This document shows, piece after piece, positions 10,130 to 17,620 of a stretch of 56,446 bases of DNA. The position numbers and the translations under genes were made by a program. The stretch spans positions 1 through 56,446 of IMG/VR virus record IMGVR_UViG_3300042465_007438; one strand, given 5' to 3'. How positions within the stretch are numbered: the stretch's first letter is position 1; each line of letters starts with the position of its first letter. The notes beneath the pieces are model-generated. The model ran no database searches. It was not told the DNA's origin and saw only the letters and a list, made by a program, of their open reading frames with translations. The DNA comes from a virus.

Positions 10130-10335
10130 AGAGTCAAAGCTTTTACTGCAAACATACAAGCTACTTCAAGATTATACTTTGCATCTTCAACCCATCGAGT
10201 TGAGTCATCGTGTTTATTATGTGTGGAAATTGCGTTTACCTGATCGTAAAGATCAGCAAACATTTGCTTGATTTTGGTAACCTCTTCATTGGGAGAGAAA
10301 TCTACCCGCATTGCTTTTTGTCCTAAAGTCTGCAT
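10126..10335 (-). CDS. acb2: Acb2-like cyclic-nucleotide sponge (anti-CBASS), probable
   Basis: 69 aa. The opening MQTLGQKAMRVDFSPNEEV followed by IKQMFADLYD, and the end EVACMFAVKALTL, match what I recall of the Acb2 family of phages (small helical proteins with a V-x-F-N/S-P start and an E-x-A-x-M-x-A-V-K-A end). Acb2 forms hexamers that sequester cyclic di- and trinucleotides made by CBASS systems. The stop overlaps the nuclease start as ATGA. At 69 aa it is at the short end for the family. Identification is from remembered motifs only. Confidence 0.65.
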   Translation of the reverse strand: MQTLGQKAMRVDFSPNEEVTKIKQMFADLYDQVNAISTHNKHDDSTRWVEDAKYNLEVACMFAVKALTL

Positions 10336-10346
10336 ATTATTTTAGT

Positions 10347-10646
10347 TTAAATTATTTTACCAGAAAGTCTAAGCTCTTCTTTTTGCCCATTATCAAAATC
10401 TACCGTCAAAGATACAGAAAAAAGTCCTGATTTACCTACCTTATTTATATAGGTAGTAATTTCAAAGTCTGATTGTGCCGGTACTTCTTCTAGACGTTCA
10501 AAAGAAAAACAGCCACATGATACTCCCATTTGAGTTACTTTGATTGGTTTGTCGGAAGAATTAAATCCTTTCCATTTGTGTGTTTCTACATGTTCAGAAG
10601 AAACTTGTACGTGCTGATTGATTTTTTCAAATGCTATAGGTTTCAT
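10347..10646 (-). CDS. DUF1573-like immunoglobulin-fold protein
   Basis: 99 aa, all beta by pattern. SSDKPIKVTQMGVSCGC and the following strand pattern, ending in a GQKEELRLSGKI strand, look like DUF1573, an Ig-like domain common in Bacteroidota and their phages. No signal peptide, so it acts inside the cell or in the virion. Possibly a minor structural protein; no function is established. Confidence 0.6.
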   Translation of the reverse strand: MKPIAFEKINQHVQVSSEHVETHKWKGFNSSDKPIKVTQMGVSCGCFSFERLEEVPAQSDFEITTYINKVGKSGLFSVSLTVDFDNGQKEELRLSGKII

Positions 10647-10650
10647 AATT

Positions 10651-10938
10651 CTATTTATAAATATTAAAATTTTCCCATTGCTCTTTGGTCATCATCTTAG
10701 GGTAACACGGAGTTTCTGAAGAACAAGCTCGATCTTCAAACACCTTAGCAGAAACTTGACATCCACAATGCACACATTTGTCTTGATTGTAACACTCCGG
10801 ACTCTTTTGTTTAACCAGATCAATTCTCCACAAAGCTTGTTCTTCAATGTGGGGAGGAAGCTCTCCAAAATCGTTTAGAACTTTTCGGATATTTCCTTGG
10901 ATAAAACCTTTAATATTATTCAAAGTTATCTTCGCCAT
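10651..10938 (-). CDS. Small Cys-rich (zinc-ribbon-like) protein
   Basis: 95 aa. The N-terminal half is helical; the C-terminal half carries CYNQDKCVHCGC followed by C in RACSS and C in TPCYP, a cluster that could hold zinc. It overlaps the preceding gene by 23 bases. Proteins of this type occur next to structural genes in Bacteroidota phages, but I know no assigned function. Confidence 0.55.
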   Translation of the reverse strand: MAKITLNNIKGFIQGNIRKVLNDFGELPPHIEEQALWRIDLVKQKSPECYNQDKCVHCGCQVSAKVFEDRACSSETPCYPKMMTKEQWENFNIYK

Positions 10939-11353
10939 CGTCAGTTTTAGTAAGTTTTTTATTTTTATAAATGTATTGTAGTTCTTCTAGTTTTTTGGCA
11001 ATCCTTTCTTGCGCTTTATCATGCAATTCTCGTAGCTCTTCGTCAGTACAGTTCTGATAATCTTCTCTCTTTACTCCTAACAAAGATACTATCTTTGATA
11101 TAACAGCATTTCTTGATCCAGGTTTTCTATTTGTAAAGTAAGAGCTGTCTATCGTAGATTTACTTTTTAGTTCTACCTCTCTCATAATAAATGTACCTAA
11201 AGGATTATCAACTTCTATATGATTAAATCCTTCAATCTGATCTCTAATGTAAGAAAAGTATCCTTCTAAGATTTGATAATAATGCTCATCAGAAATAGAA
11301 AAAGGAAGTCTTTCCTTTACTTTATCTTTTATAGTATGGATGGTAGACTTCAT
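10916..11353 (-). CDS. Possible HU/IHF-like DNA-binding protein
   Basis: 145 aa from the ATG at 11353 (MKSTIHTIKD); an ATG at 11368 is also possible. Residues 25-50 are helical and are followed by NPLGTFIMREVELKSK, resembling the G-x-F strand entering the HU beta-arm, then a basic FTNRKPGSRNA segment. The C-terminal 60 residues are charged and helical. It overlaps the preceding gene by about 32 bases. The HU similarity is weak and by eye only. Confidence 0.5.
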   Translation of the reverse strand: MKSTIHTIKDKVKERLPFSISDEHYYQILEGYFSYIRDQIEGFNHIEVDNPLGTFIMREVELKSKSTIDSSYFTNRKPGSRNAVISKIVSLLGVKREDYQNCTDEELRELHDKAQERIAKKLEELQYIYKNKKLTKTDDGEDNFE

Positions 11354-11729
11354 TTTTAGAAGTGTCAAGTTTTACTAAGTTGATTTGCATGTAGTCAGAA
11401 TCAAGAATCAGCAACTTAGGATTTAAAGAAACAGTTTTGTCATCATTTCTTACCAAGTAACCCTGAGCAATTAAAGTACTGATGTAATTAATACAAGAGT
11501 TCTTAGATGTTAAAATACGATCACCTACAATTTTATCCTTAGCAGACGGGCCATAATAATATACGTAGGCCAAAATCGTAATGATCGTGTCGTTTAACAA
11601 AGGAATAGGAAAGTTGATAGACTGATTAAGTTGGAACTTTACAAACTCAATAGGAGGTAAGTGATATTCCTTAAAGAGTTTTTTAACTTCCTTTTTTTGA
11701 GCAGTATCTGCTTCGTTGGTAATATTCAT
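11322..11729 (-). CDS. Winged-helix DNA-binding protein, candidate regulator
   Basis: 135 aa. Residues 45-100 have a winged-helix pattern: a helix ITILAYVYYYGPSA, a recognition-type helix TSKNSCINYISTLIAQGYL, then a wing VRNDDKTVSLNP. The N-terminus is charged. It lies three bases after the small gene at 11733 and could regulate phage transcription. The family is not recognised. Confidence 0.55.
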   Translation of the reverse strand: MNITNEADTAQKKEVKKLFKEYHLPPIEFVKFQLNQSINFPIPLLNDTIITILAYVYYYGPSAKDKIVGDRILTSKNSCINYISTLIAQGYLVRNDDKTVSLNPKLLILDSDYMQINLVKLDTSKNEVYHPYYKR

Positions 11730-11732
11730 AGT

Positions 11733-11987
11733 TTATACTTTATTTTTTAAAAGTGCCTTTTTAATCTTAGACTCTACATTCAAGATATTCAGATCTAATG
11801 CCTGATATAATATAGTGTCAATATTGACATCAAGTTCATTGGCAATAGAAGTAGCTTGTTTCAAATTCAAATTCCATTTGTTTCTTTTAAATTCACTCAA
11901 AACAAAGGAAACTCCAAGTTCTTTTTCTTTAGCCTGCTTAATCAGGTTTTGAAAAAGCTGCTCTTTGTTAAATTCAGACTGGTTCAT
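11733..11987 (-). CDS. Small helix-turn-helix-like protein
   Basis: 84 aa. LGVSFVLSEFKRNKWNLNLKQATSIANEL has a helix-turn-helix rhythm; the C-terminus is basic (KIKKALLKNKV). Second in the leftward operon, 86 bases after the ATPase. It may bind DNA; no family assigned. Confidence 0.5.
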   Translation of the reverse strand: MNQSEFNKEQLFQNLIKQAKEKELGVSFVLSEFKRNKWNLNLKQATSIANELDVNIDTILYQALDLNILNVESKIKKALLKNKV

Positions 11988-12073
11988 AGTTTACATTTTA
12001 AGTTAGTAATTTTTTGTATAAAGAAATATGTTTAACTGACAATGCCGCAAATATACATAATTTTTATGAATTA

Positions 12074-13000
12074 TCAAACTCCGTAAATAAAATTAGCAGG
12101 GGCAGTGGTAGGACGAGAGTAAATTATCTCTTTACCTTCTCTGGTAGAAGTTATCTTTTTTTCTTTCTCCCAGTTTTGTCTAACTTTTTTAGCAGTATTT
12201 TCAGATCTGTTAATAAGTTCCATGATTTGTTTGTCCAACTCAGATGCTGTACACGGAAATTCAATTTGCTCAATTAGGTTTATGTTTTGCTTTAGGGTAA
12301 GCATTTCTGTAGACTCATTGAAAATAGCTTTCATCCCTAAAGGTTTACCTTCTCGAAGTTTAGTTGTTTCTATTGCAAAGTAATCTCGACGATCAGCAAT
12401 AGCTATACTGGAAACAACTTTCTGTTCCAAAAGAGAGCCAATGTGACCTCTGGCTTTAGTATGAAGTCCAGAGTCTTCGTTCTGGTGAAGGACACCAATA
12501 ATGGCACAGTCGTACTTTTCGATACCGTTCATTAATTCCTTGATTAAAGACACACATTGATCAATGTCATTAATGTTGTCTACGAAGTCTCCTAACTGGT
12601 CAATGATAATTACGTAAGGGTTGGTATTTCGAGCTATCTCCTTAAGGTCGGATAGTTTGTTACTAGACCCACAAATGTCAAAGAATTTAAGTTTGTCCTC
12701 ATAGCTAGGAGGACACTGATCTAGAACTTTGAGATAACGACGCTGAAGATGGTAGCGAGACATTTCCGTTGAGATGTAGACTACACATCTTCCCTCAGGG
12801 CAAGGTTGGTATTCAAAGTCAAGATCATCCGGGTTGCCAGACAAACCTACCATGAAGTTCATGGCAAGTCGTGATTTACCTGAACCTGTTTCCCCCTTTA
12901 CCAAACAAATAGAAGAGTTAGTAAGGAGTTCTGCATTTTCTTTCTTGATAAGAATGACAGGCCGCATGAATTGAGAATCTTTAGTTATTTCTATATACAT
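12074..13000 (-). CDS. RecA-fold ATPase (RepA/DnaB-like)
   Basis: 308 aa. Walker A GETGSGKSRL at residues 36-45, a strand YISTEM near 76, Walker B VIIIDQLGD near 130, and a sensor-type GVLHQNED near 167. This is the AAA_25/RepA-like core of hexameric helicases and related NTPases, without an N-terminal primase-type domain. The C-terminal 70 residues are charged, resembling a winged-helix end. It is the first gene after the promoter at 13020-13050 and could act in replication initiation or DNA handling before packaging. A separate DnaB-like gene exists at 35966. Confidence 0.75.
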   Translation of the reverse strand: MYIEITKDSQFMRPVILIKKENAELLTNSSICLVKGETGSGKSRLAMNFMVGLSGNPDDLDFEYQPCPEGRCVVYISTEMSRYHLQRRYLKVLDQCPPSYEDKLKFFDICGSSNKLSDLKEIARNTNPYVIIIDQLGDFVDNINDIDQCVSLIKELMNGIEKYDCAIIGVLHQNEDSGLHTKARGHIGSLLEQKVVSSIAIADRRDYFAIETTKLREGKPLGMKAIFNESTEMLTLKQNINLIEQIEFPCTASELDKQIMELINRSENTAKKVRQNWEKEKKITSTREGKEIIYSRPTTAPANFIYGV

Positions 13001-13019
13001 ACAAAGTTAAGATTTTCTG

Positions 13020-13050
13020 CAAAGGTAAAAAATGTTATTTATAACACCAA
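13020..13050 (-). promoter_or_regulatory. Bacteroidota-type promoter for the leftward operon
   Basis: On the minus strand TACCTTTG lies at 13027-13020, matching the Bacteroides -7 box TAnnTTTG. A TTG lies at 13050-13048 with 20 bases between, matching the -33 element. The ATG of the first gene follows after about 19 bases. This implies the host housekeeping sigma factor reads the left operon. Confidence 0.6.
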
Positions 13051-13159
13051 CAGTTTTTTTAAAGAAATTGTAGTTGTTGGTTTTGCTTAACTTTCATCAC
13101 CACCATATATATCCCCAAGTTGTTGGTGTTATTATAAAACCAGTATACTAAGCCCTAAA

Positions 13160-13204
13160 CAGCGTTACGTAGTCCGCCCTATAGGGGCGGCTACTTCTGC
13201 GCTG
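13160..13204. repeat. Long GC-rich hairpin in the divergent region
   Basis: Nested stem: outer CAGCG (13160-13164) with CGCTG (13200-13204); inner GTAG, one bulged T, then CCGCCC (13169-13179) with GGGCGG and CTAC (13185-13194). The loop is about five bases. There is no T-run on the plus side, so it is probably not a simple terminator. It may be an origin, operator or RNA element. Confidence 0.6.
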
Positions 13205-13592
13205 CTTATTAAGGGAAAGTTCAACTATCAAAGATAATAATGGTTTGTCTATACTGACTACAATACCAACAGTACTAAAAGTAAGGTGAAACATTATTGG
13301 TTATATTTTACAAACTAACTATCAAAGTTTGATACTACTATCAGCTGGCTGGTAATAAGTCAGGTAGTTTTGTGAAAAAGTTGAAACTTGTATCAATTAA
13401 ATAATAAAGATATAAATAAAAATTTTTTATAATTTTTTTTGGCAACTGCAATTTCTAAGTATAGTCGTGTGATGGGGTTACCCTACCACCAGACCTACGC
13501 ACCCGTCCTTGACTTGGCAGGTACCCCCCCGGTTGCTTGTTGCCGATAGTGGCTTTTATCCGGGATTTGTTTTACGTAAAATGCTTTATTTT

Positions 13593-14018
13593 ATGAACGC
13601 TCCTAAAGTTCGCAAGATTGTTGGTGAGATTGTGTCTATCTCACCGCTGGACAGCAACGAGATTACTCTCATTAGCATCCAGGATTCAGACAACGATCTG
13701 CACACCGTCAGTACTTCCAACAAATACTGGAAAGCCGTAGGGCGTTTCTTCCAGGTTGGTAGTATTGTGGCGATTGAGGCAGAAGTGCGGGTGAAAGATG
13801 TCACCGAGTACACCGATGCAGCAGGTGCTACGCAAAAGCACACCAGCGACGGTATGAATATTGCGAGAGTTACTGCATACTCCGCGTCTGCCTGGAAGTC
13901 CGCACTCACCAAGAAAACCATTGCAGAAATGGAGGCGGCACTCAATACCGTTGATGTGGAGCGCGCTAATGCATTCGCTACTTTCTACGGTGCAGCCCTG
14001 GTAGCCATGAAGAATTAG
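13593..14018 (+). CDS. Hypothetical OB-fold-like protein
   Basis: 141 aa from ATG 13593 (MNAPKVRKIV); an ATG at 13581 is possible. The pattern VGEIVSISPLDSNEITLISIQDSDNDLHTVSTS followed by GSIVAIEAEVRV suggests a five-strand OB-like barrel, with a helical C-terminus. Base composition is more GC-rich than the replication genes. A clear terminator follows. It might bind single-stranded nucleic acid; not recognised as a known family. Confidence 0.6.
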   Translation: MNAPKVRKIVGEIVSISPLDSNEITLISIQDSDNDLHTVSTSNKYWKAVGRFFQVGSIVAIEAEVRVKDVTEYTDAAGATQKHTSDGMNIARVTAYSASAWKSALTKKTIAEMEAALNTVDVERANAFATFYGAALVAMKN

Positions 14019-14056
14019 AGGCAGGTGCTACCGCATTAAGAGCACCCTTCACCGCC

Positions 14057-14092
14057 AACCTGTCGGACTTCACTGTCCGGCAGGTTTTTTTT
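14057..14092 (+). terminator. Rho-independent terminator
   Basis: Stem of AACCTG and CGGAC (14057-14068, T between) with GTCCG and CAGGTT (14075-14086), followed by a run of eight T. Ends the 13593 transcript. Confidence 0.85.
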
Positions 14093-14127
14093 AACGGCAT
14101 TAAATAGAAAAGTAAATATCTTAATAT

Positions 14128-14319
14128 ATGAAACAGTTACTGTTTGTTCTAATTCTTTGCTTAGCCGCTTCGTGCGGCAAAACGAAAACCTACAAAGTCC
14201 AACCCATTGGGAAGGACTTTGTAGAAATCCACAACCTCAACAGCGGATTCGCTGTTGGGGACACAGTAAAATTATCCGTTACCCGAAAGGTACGGATAAT
14301 TCAGATCCTACCTGAGTAA
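14128..14319 (+). CDS. Small outer-membrane-type lipoprotein
   Basis: 63 aa. A short basic start, hydrophobic LLFVLILCLAAS and Cys at residue 16 form a lipobox, so the mature protein is a lipid-anchored peptide of about 48 residues with beta character. Phage lipoproteins of this kind can act in superinfection exclusion or as outer-membrane spanins; here the role is unknown. The coding sequence is almost entirely made of five successive stem-loops (14164-14178, 14191-14223, 14238-14257, 14271-14300, 14305-14330). Confidence 0.75.
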   Translation: MKQLLFVLILCLAASCGKTKTYKVQPIGKDFVEIHNLNSGFAVGDTVKLSVTRKVRIIQILPE

Positions 14320-14330
14320 TCAGGTAGGAT
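14305..14330 (+). terminator. Perfect hairpin spanning the lipoprotein stop codon
   Basis: ATCCTACCTGA pairs with TCAGGTAGGAT around loop GTAA; the stop codon is in the loop. Only a short T-stretch follows, so it could be a terminator or an mRNA 3' protection element. Its core of 17 bases recurs at 22273-22289. Confidence 0.55.
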
Positions 14331-14666
14331 TTCACTAATGCACCATTTCTACTTCCCAAGGGTAGACAGTTGTAATAGATGTAGTAGGACTCTACATAAA
14401 AAGACCAGGGATCATAACAACTGAGTGCAGAGGGGTGAATTTTACGGATAGTTAAGTCCACACGAAGCCCGAAACGTATGTCGGGAGGGGGTAAAATCCA
14501 ATAGCGTGATGGGGTTGCTTAACTGACGTAAAAGTGGAATTCAAACGGCACCATGTGTCACCGTTACAGTCGGTAAAAAAAACTTAATAACTTCCCAAGT
14601 TGTTGAGGGCACCAGTTTCTTTGATTAAAAAGTAAGGATTAAACACTAACTTATAAAACATCTAAT
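14331..14666 (+). other. Stretch without a clear gene, locally structured
   Basis: Three frames are broken by stops. Short inverted repeats are present: TCTAC with GTAGA near 14347-14365, and CCCGA with TCGGG around 14470-14485. The phrase GTGATGGGGTT (near 14507) also occurs near 13471, and CCCAAGTTGTTG occurs near 14595 and 13114. It may be a structured leader or a non-coding RNA; no named family recognised. Confidence 0.35.
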
Positions 14667-14915
14667 GTGAAGAGCATTAGTTTAGTTGGCTACCTTATCA
14701 AAGTTTTAGGTGTAAAACACAAAACATACCCAGAGAAAACTGGTGGGTATGTTATAGACAAGATGCTTATCGGAAGCAACGTAGCCCTCTTTGGAGACTT
14801 GCTACACCGCTCCTGTAAGTTCCCAGAGAAGTCTTGTCATTTGTGGAATTCAAGCACTACGCTACCGGGTAATAACCCTTGCAGTACCGTTATAGCCGGG
14901 ATTTTTAACGTTTAA
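14667..14915 (+). CDS. Doubtful small protein with GTG start
   Basis: 82 aa from GTG. Composition is plausible (TYPEKTGGYVIDKMLIGSNVALFGDLL), but there is no ATG at the start and no recognised domain. The bases also hold hairpins, such as ACATACCCA paired with TGGGTATGT around 14726-14752. It may be a structured RNA instead. Confidence 0.3.
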   Translation: MKSISLVGYLIKVLGVKHKTYPEKTGGYVIDKMLIGSNVALFGDLLHRSCKFPEKSCHLWNSSTTLPGNNPCSTVIAGIFNV

Positions 14916-14931
14916 TTAAAATTGATTAGAT

Positions 14932-15147
14932 ATGAAAACAATGAAAGTCACAGTATTCGACGTACCCCAGCCCTTAGTTGGGTACGTCGAGGCAGCCCTT
15001 CAAGGGCTGCATTACCCAACTGTATTCCGTTTTAGAAACGGAATGCACGCCAGCACGTGGGCATCGAAAGATGCCTACGATTGCTGGGTGGCAGTCGAAG
15101 GTTTACTGAAGGCGAAAGGCCTTCAGTATGAAGTTCGGATTAAGTAA
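14932..15147 (+). CDS. Hypothetical 71-aa protein with hairpin-rich coding sequence
   Basis: 71 aa, ATG after an A/T-rich leader ending in GATAT. A small alpha/beta protein (MKTMKVTVFDVPQPLVGYVE...). Five perfect stem-loops tile the gene: 14957-14990 (11 bp), 14992-15010 (7 bp), 15024-15044 (9 bp, TAG loop), 15060-15075 (6 bp, GAAA loop) and 15104-15128 (10 bp). The protein has no recognised family; the RNA structure may matter as much as the product. Confidence 0.6.
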   Translation: MKTMKVTVFDVPQPLVGYVEAALQGLHYPTVFRFRNGMHASTWASKDAYDCWVAVEGLLKAKGLQYEVRIK

Positions 15148-15148
15148 G

Positions 15149-15190
15149 GCAACCCCTGCTGCTGTAAAGTAGTAGGGGTTGCACATTTTT
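15149..15190 (+). terminator. Rho-independent terminator
   Basis: GCAACCCCTGCTGC (15149-15162) pairs with GTAGTAGGGGTTGC (15169-15182) with wobbles, followed by a six-T run after GCACA. Confidence 0.8.
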
Positions 15191-15450
15191 TAAGCCTACT
15201 CAACTGAGTAGGGTGGCTACGTGGTTTCAAGACCTGTTCGTAGTTATGACGCGGAATACAGCATGATTCGCTCTGTTGTATAGTCCGGCATAGTTATCCA
15301 AGTAGTTGAGGATAACCGCAATCTTGATAGTCCGTAAATTACCTTAGGACTAAAGGCTGTTGATGATCACTTTGAGTGATATTGACAGTTAAGGTAGCGT
15401 AAGTCACAGCGTTAGACGTGACAGGTTATTGTTAAATCTGATATTCCAAT
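15191..15450 (+). ncRNA. Candidate structured non-coding or leader RNA
   Basis: No open frame of note between a terminator and the next ATG. At least five local inverted repeats follow each other: CTACTCA/TGAGTAG (near 15196), GTTATCC/GGATAAC (near 15293-15316), TAGTCC/GGACTA (near 15328-15351), ATCACT/AGTGAT (near 15365-15380) and GTCAC/GTGAC (near 15403-15422). No known RNA family recognised. Confidence 0.4.
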
Positions 15451-15819
15451 ATGGGACAGATTATTAACATGACACCTCATCCCATTCACATTTGTGGAGA
15501 AGACGGACAAGTTGTCCGTACTATCCCAACAAGTGGATGGGAACTTCGGCTGTCTACCTCTACGGAGGTAGTCGACCAATTTGATGGTATCACCATTACC
15601 AAAACGGTATTTGGTGAACCCTCAGCGGTTCAGGGTAAGTCCTTTGATGGACAGCCTAACCCGTGGGAGACAATCAATCGTAGCAATCGCTACGTCGTCT
15701 CTCAATTGGTTAAGAACGCCTTTGTAGGTCACTGGTTAGGTGATCTCTTAGTTGTTCCAGCCGAAGTGGTACGAGATTCCAGCGGCAACATCCTCGGATG
15801 TAAGTCGTTGGGTATCTAA
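15451..15819 (+). CDS. Conserved phage protein with N-terminal NMTPHPI motif
   Basis: 122 aa. MGQIINMTPHPIHI followed by IPTSGWELRLSTSTEVV and later NRYVVSQLVKNAF, then GDLLVVPAEVVRDSSGNILG, matches a widespread small phage family that opens NLTPH and carries a P-x-S-G turn. I know no secure function for that family. The gene is hairpin-rich: 15503-15519, 15554-15571, 15679-15694 and 15788-15801. Confidence 0.65.
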   Translation: MGQIINMTPHPIHICGEDGQVVRTIPTSGWELRLSTSTEVVDQFDGITITKTVFGEPSAVQGKSFDGQPNPWETINRSNRYVVSQLVKNAFVGHWLGDLLVVPAEVVRDSSGNILGCKSLGI

Positions 15820-15965
15820 TACCTACGAGGAACTGAGTAAAGTCTCAGTATAATCAAAGCTCTCTATACCAATTACAGTAGGTATATGAGTAACATAGGG
15901 GTTATACCCATGCACTGTAGGAACATAGAGTGATACACTATGTTACCGTCAATGTATCTGTAATT

Positions 15966-16038
15966 GATCCCGTAGCTCAAAGGATAGAGCACCTGCCTTC
16001 TAAGCAGGCGGTTACAGGTTCGAGTCCTGTCGGGATTA
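15966..16038 (+). tRNA. tRNA-Arg(TCT)
   Basis: 73 nt cloverleaf: acceptor GATCCCG with CGGGATT and discriminator A, D-stem GCTC/GAGC, anticodon stem CCTGC/GCAGG with loop CTTCTAA giving anticodon TCT, T-arm ACAGG TTCGAGT CCTGT. CCA is not encoded. It reads AGA, a frequent codon in this AT-rich phage. Confidence 0.92.
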
Positions 16039-16044
16039 CAAAAA

Positions 16045-16076
16045 AACACATCACTGCATTGGTGTTGTTTTTTATT
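16045..16076 (+). terminator. Possible terminator after tRNA-Arg
   Basis: AACAC (16045-16049) can pair with GTGTT (16062-16066), followed by G and six T. The stem is short. Confidence 0.35.
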
Positions 16077-16134
16077 TTACTTACTGATGCAGCAGAAAAC
16101 AAACACATACTGGCTCTGTATAAACCAGGTTGAT

Positions 16135-16815
16135 ATGAACAAAATATCATATTCTTTTCCTGTAAGTGGCAACGACGTTGCCGAACTTCTTTCACAAAAA
16201 CACCGCACTCCCAGCGGTGGAGAATTTAATAACCCCAAATCCTGGATCTGGGAAATCCGGGACAAATACTGCAAAGGAAAATTTGGCCTAGGAAAGGCCA
16301 ACTTCCGCATTTTTGCGGATAAATTAGTATTTGTAAACGCAGCCCAGAGTTACGCTTGGGTATGCGTATTCACCCAAGAATTTGCGGCAAAAAGAAAGGC
16401 AATCGCCGATTCTATTGCAGAAAAAAACGCCGCTGCTGAAGCAGAGGTACTTTCTTTCACCGGTGTTGCCGTCATTACGACGGGACACGAAACGTGGTCA
16501 CCCAGTGGCCGCGAGGAGTGGAAGAAAAAAGAAATAGTAAAATTTGAGAACGGAATTCCAGTAGAAATACTGGAATCCGATCACTACTCTTCCGAGTATA
16601 CCTCGGGAGACAGAGCGTACGGTCTAGAACCGTACGCAGAAGGGAAAGATTTTATGTTGACCGAAGATGCTTGGGAAACTTTAGTTTCCTGGTATCAGCC
16701 GACATTAGTAATCAAAGTCTTAACCCGTGACAACGGGCAGTATGAAGAACATGATTACCGTTTAAACGGGGAGTACGTGCCCTCTCGGGCATGTATGGAA
16801 CTGATTAAGCGGTAA
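16135..16815 (+). CDS. Hypothetical 226-aa protein
   Basis: I chose ATG 16135 (MNKISYSFPVSGNDVAELL); an ATG at 16087 lies too close to the tRNA. No membrane segment. Residues 95-120 are charged and helical (KRKAIADSIAEKNAAAEAEV); the rest is mixed alpha/beta with many aromatic residues. Not recognised. Strong stem-loops lie in the coding sequence: 16555-16576 (GAAA loop), 16615-16637 (9 bp), 16674-16689 and 16724-16737. Confidence 0.65.
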   Translation: MNKISYSFPVSGNDVAELLSQKHRTPSGGEFNNPKSWIWEIRDKYCKGKFGLGKANFRIFADKLVFVNAAQSYAWVCVFTQEFAAKRKAIADSIAEKNAAAEAEVLSFTGVAVITTGHETWSPSGREEWKKKEIVKFENGIPVEILESDHYSSEYTSGDRAYGLEPYAEGKDFMLTEDAWETLVSWYQPTLVIKVLTRDNGQYEEHDYRLNGEYVPSRACMELIKR

Positions 16816-16820
16816 TAAAA

Positions 16821-16848
16821 AACCTTGCACAAGTGATTGTGCAAGGTT
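16821..16848 (+). other. 12-bp perfect hairpin after the 226-aa gene
   Basis: AACCTTGCACAA pairs with TTGTGCAAGGTT around loop GTGA. There is no T-run after it, so it is a weak terminator candidate; it may stabilise the 3' end of the transcript. Confidence 0.6.
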
Positions 16849-16933
16849 GGTTCACGAACGGCTGAAAAATCCATGCCGTGTACTGTAAGTATGTGTGAAA
16901 TGGTAATATTATTTAACATTAAATTATTTACGC

Positions 16934-17131
16934 ATGATTGTAGTGCATATTTCCTTGCTCACGAACAATTACTATCACGTATTCAGCAGCAAAAAGGATG
17001 CTGTTGAATATGCGGAACTGTGTGAGTTAAACTACCAAGACGAATATGTCGTGGTAGTTGATACTACCACACAAGAACAAGTGTATTACCGGGATTATAC
17101 CGATAATGATGAGGAACCATCCTATGAGTAG
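16934..17131 (+). CDS. Small hypothetical protein
   Basis: 65 aa (MIVVHISLLTNNYYHVFSSK...), a beta-alpha start and an acidic end. The leader TTAAATTATTTACGC before the ATG is a recurring motif in this window. The gene contains a perfect hairpin at 17051-17070 with loop TGAT. Unknown function. Confidence 0.6.
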   Translation: MIVVHISLLTNNYYHVFSSKKDAVEYAELCELNYQDEYVVVVDTTTQEQVYYRDYTDNDEEPSYE

Positions 17132-17375
17132 TGATTGCACACGGGTCGAGTACGTGGTAAAAATCACCGCTATAACCTCGGAAGAGGATACTAGCGGGGG
17201 TTACATCACGCAGCACCGTCAGGTAGGCGGCATCATCATCGATTCGCAGTGGGCTGAAAAGTTCACTGGTAAAGTCGGTGATGAAGTCAAATGGTGTGAA
17301 TGGATCGAAAGCGAAGGTGTCTACGGGCACCTTATCGTAACAGGTCTGGGCACTATTGTTTACGTTAATGCGTAG
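17124..17375 (+). CDS. Small hypothetical beta-rich protein
   Basis: 83 aa starting MSSDCTRVEY. ATG 17124 overlaps the previous stop by eight bases (ATGAGTAG), the same coupling as at 8406. Strands VEYVVKITAITS and GDEVKWCEWIES, then a C-terminal VTGLGTIVYV. No family recognised. Confidence 0.6.
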   Translation: MSSDCTRVEYVVKITAITSEEDTSGGYITQHRQVGGIIIDSQWAEKFTGKVGDEVKWCEWIESEGVYGHLIVTGLGTIVYVNA

Positions 17376-17620
17376 ACACTACCAGTGGAGGGCATACTAA
17401 GTTGCTCAGGGATATAAAGTCAGAAGACTTCCCGCACGATAAAAGGTGTGAATAAACAAGGTGAGAATCTTTGTAATGGAAGGGAGTGGTTTCTGTTTTA
17501 TAAACAGAAATTCCTACGCTCTAAGCTTGAGCCACGTCGAAAGGCGGATGAAATGTAACTGAAGTCCAGCAGAGAATGGTATAAGGTTGCTTTTTTTAAA
17601 CAATTTAAATTTAATTTATT
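17376..17620 (+). ncRNA. Candidate structured RNA or leader
   Basis: About 245 bases without a good frame. It contains TTTCTG/CAGAAA around an AT loop (near 17489-17509), flanked by GGGAGTGG and CTACGCTC on the two sides, and several short GC stems. It does not fold into a tRNA by eye. It precedes a small gene through an AT-rich leader. Confidence 0.35.

Larger units (their letters stand above)
13001..13592. other. Divergent intergenic control region
   Basis: 592 bases without a convincing gene, between leftward and rightward operons. It holds the leftward promoter, an 11-base inverted repeat (ATAACACCAAC at 13041-13051, reverse complement at 13122-13132), a GC-rich hairpin, two copies of AACTATCAAAG (near 13223 and 13317; the second continues into the palindrome TATCAAAGTTTGATA), an AT-rich run around 13395-13440, and a GC-rich stretch at 13470-13550. 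This could be a replication origin or operator region; no rightward TAnnTTTG box was found. Confidence 0.5.

Noticed and set aside
13226-13260. Second leftward promoter with TATCTTTG at 13236-13229
   Set aside because: The box matches, but the nearest upstream TTG is 24 bases away, too far for the -33 spacing.
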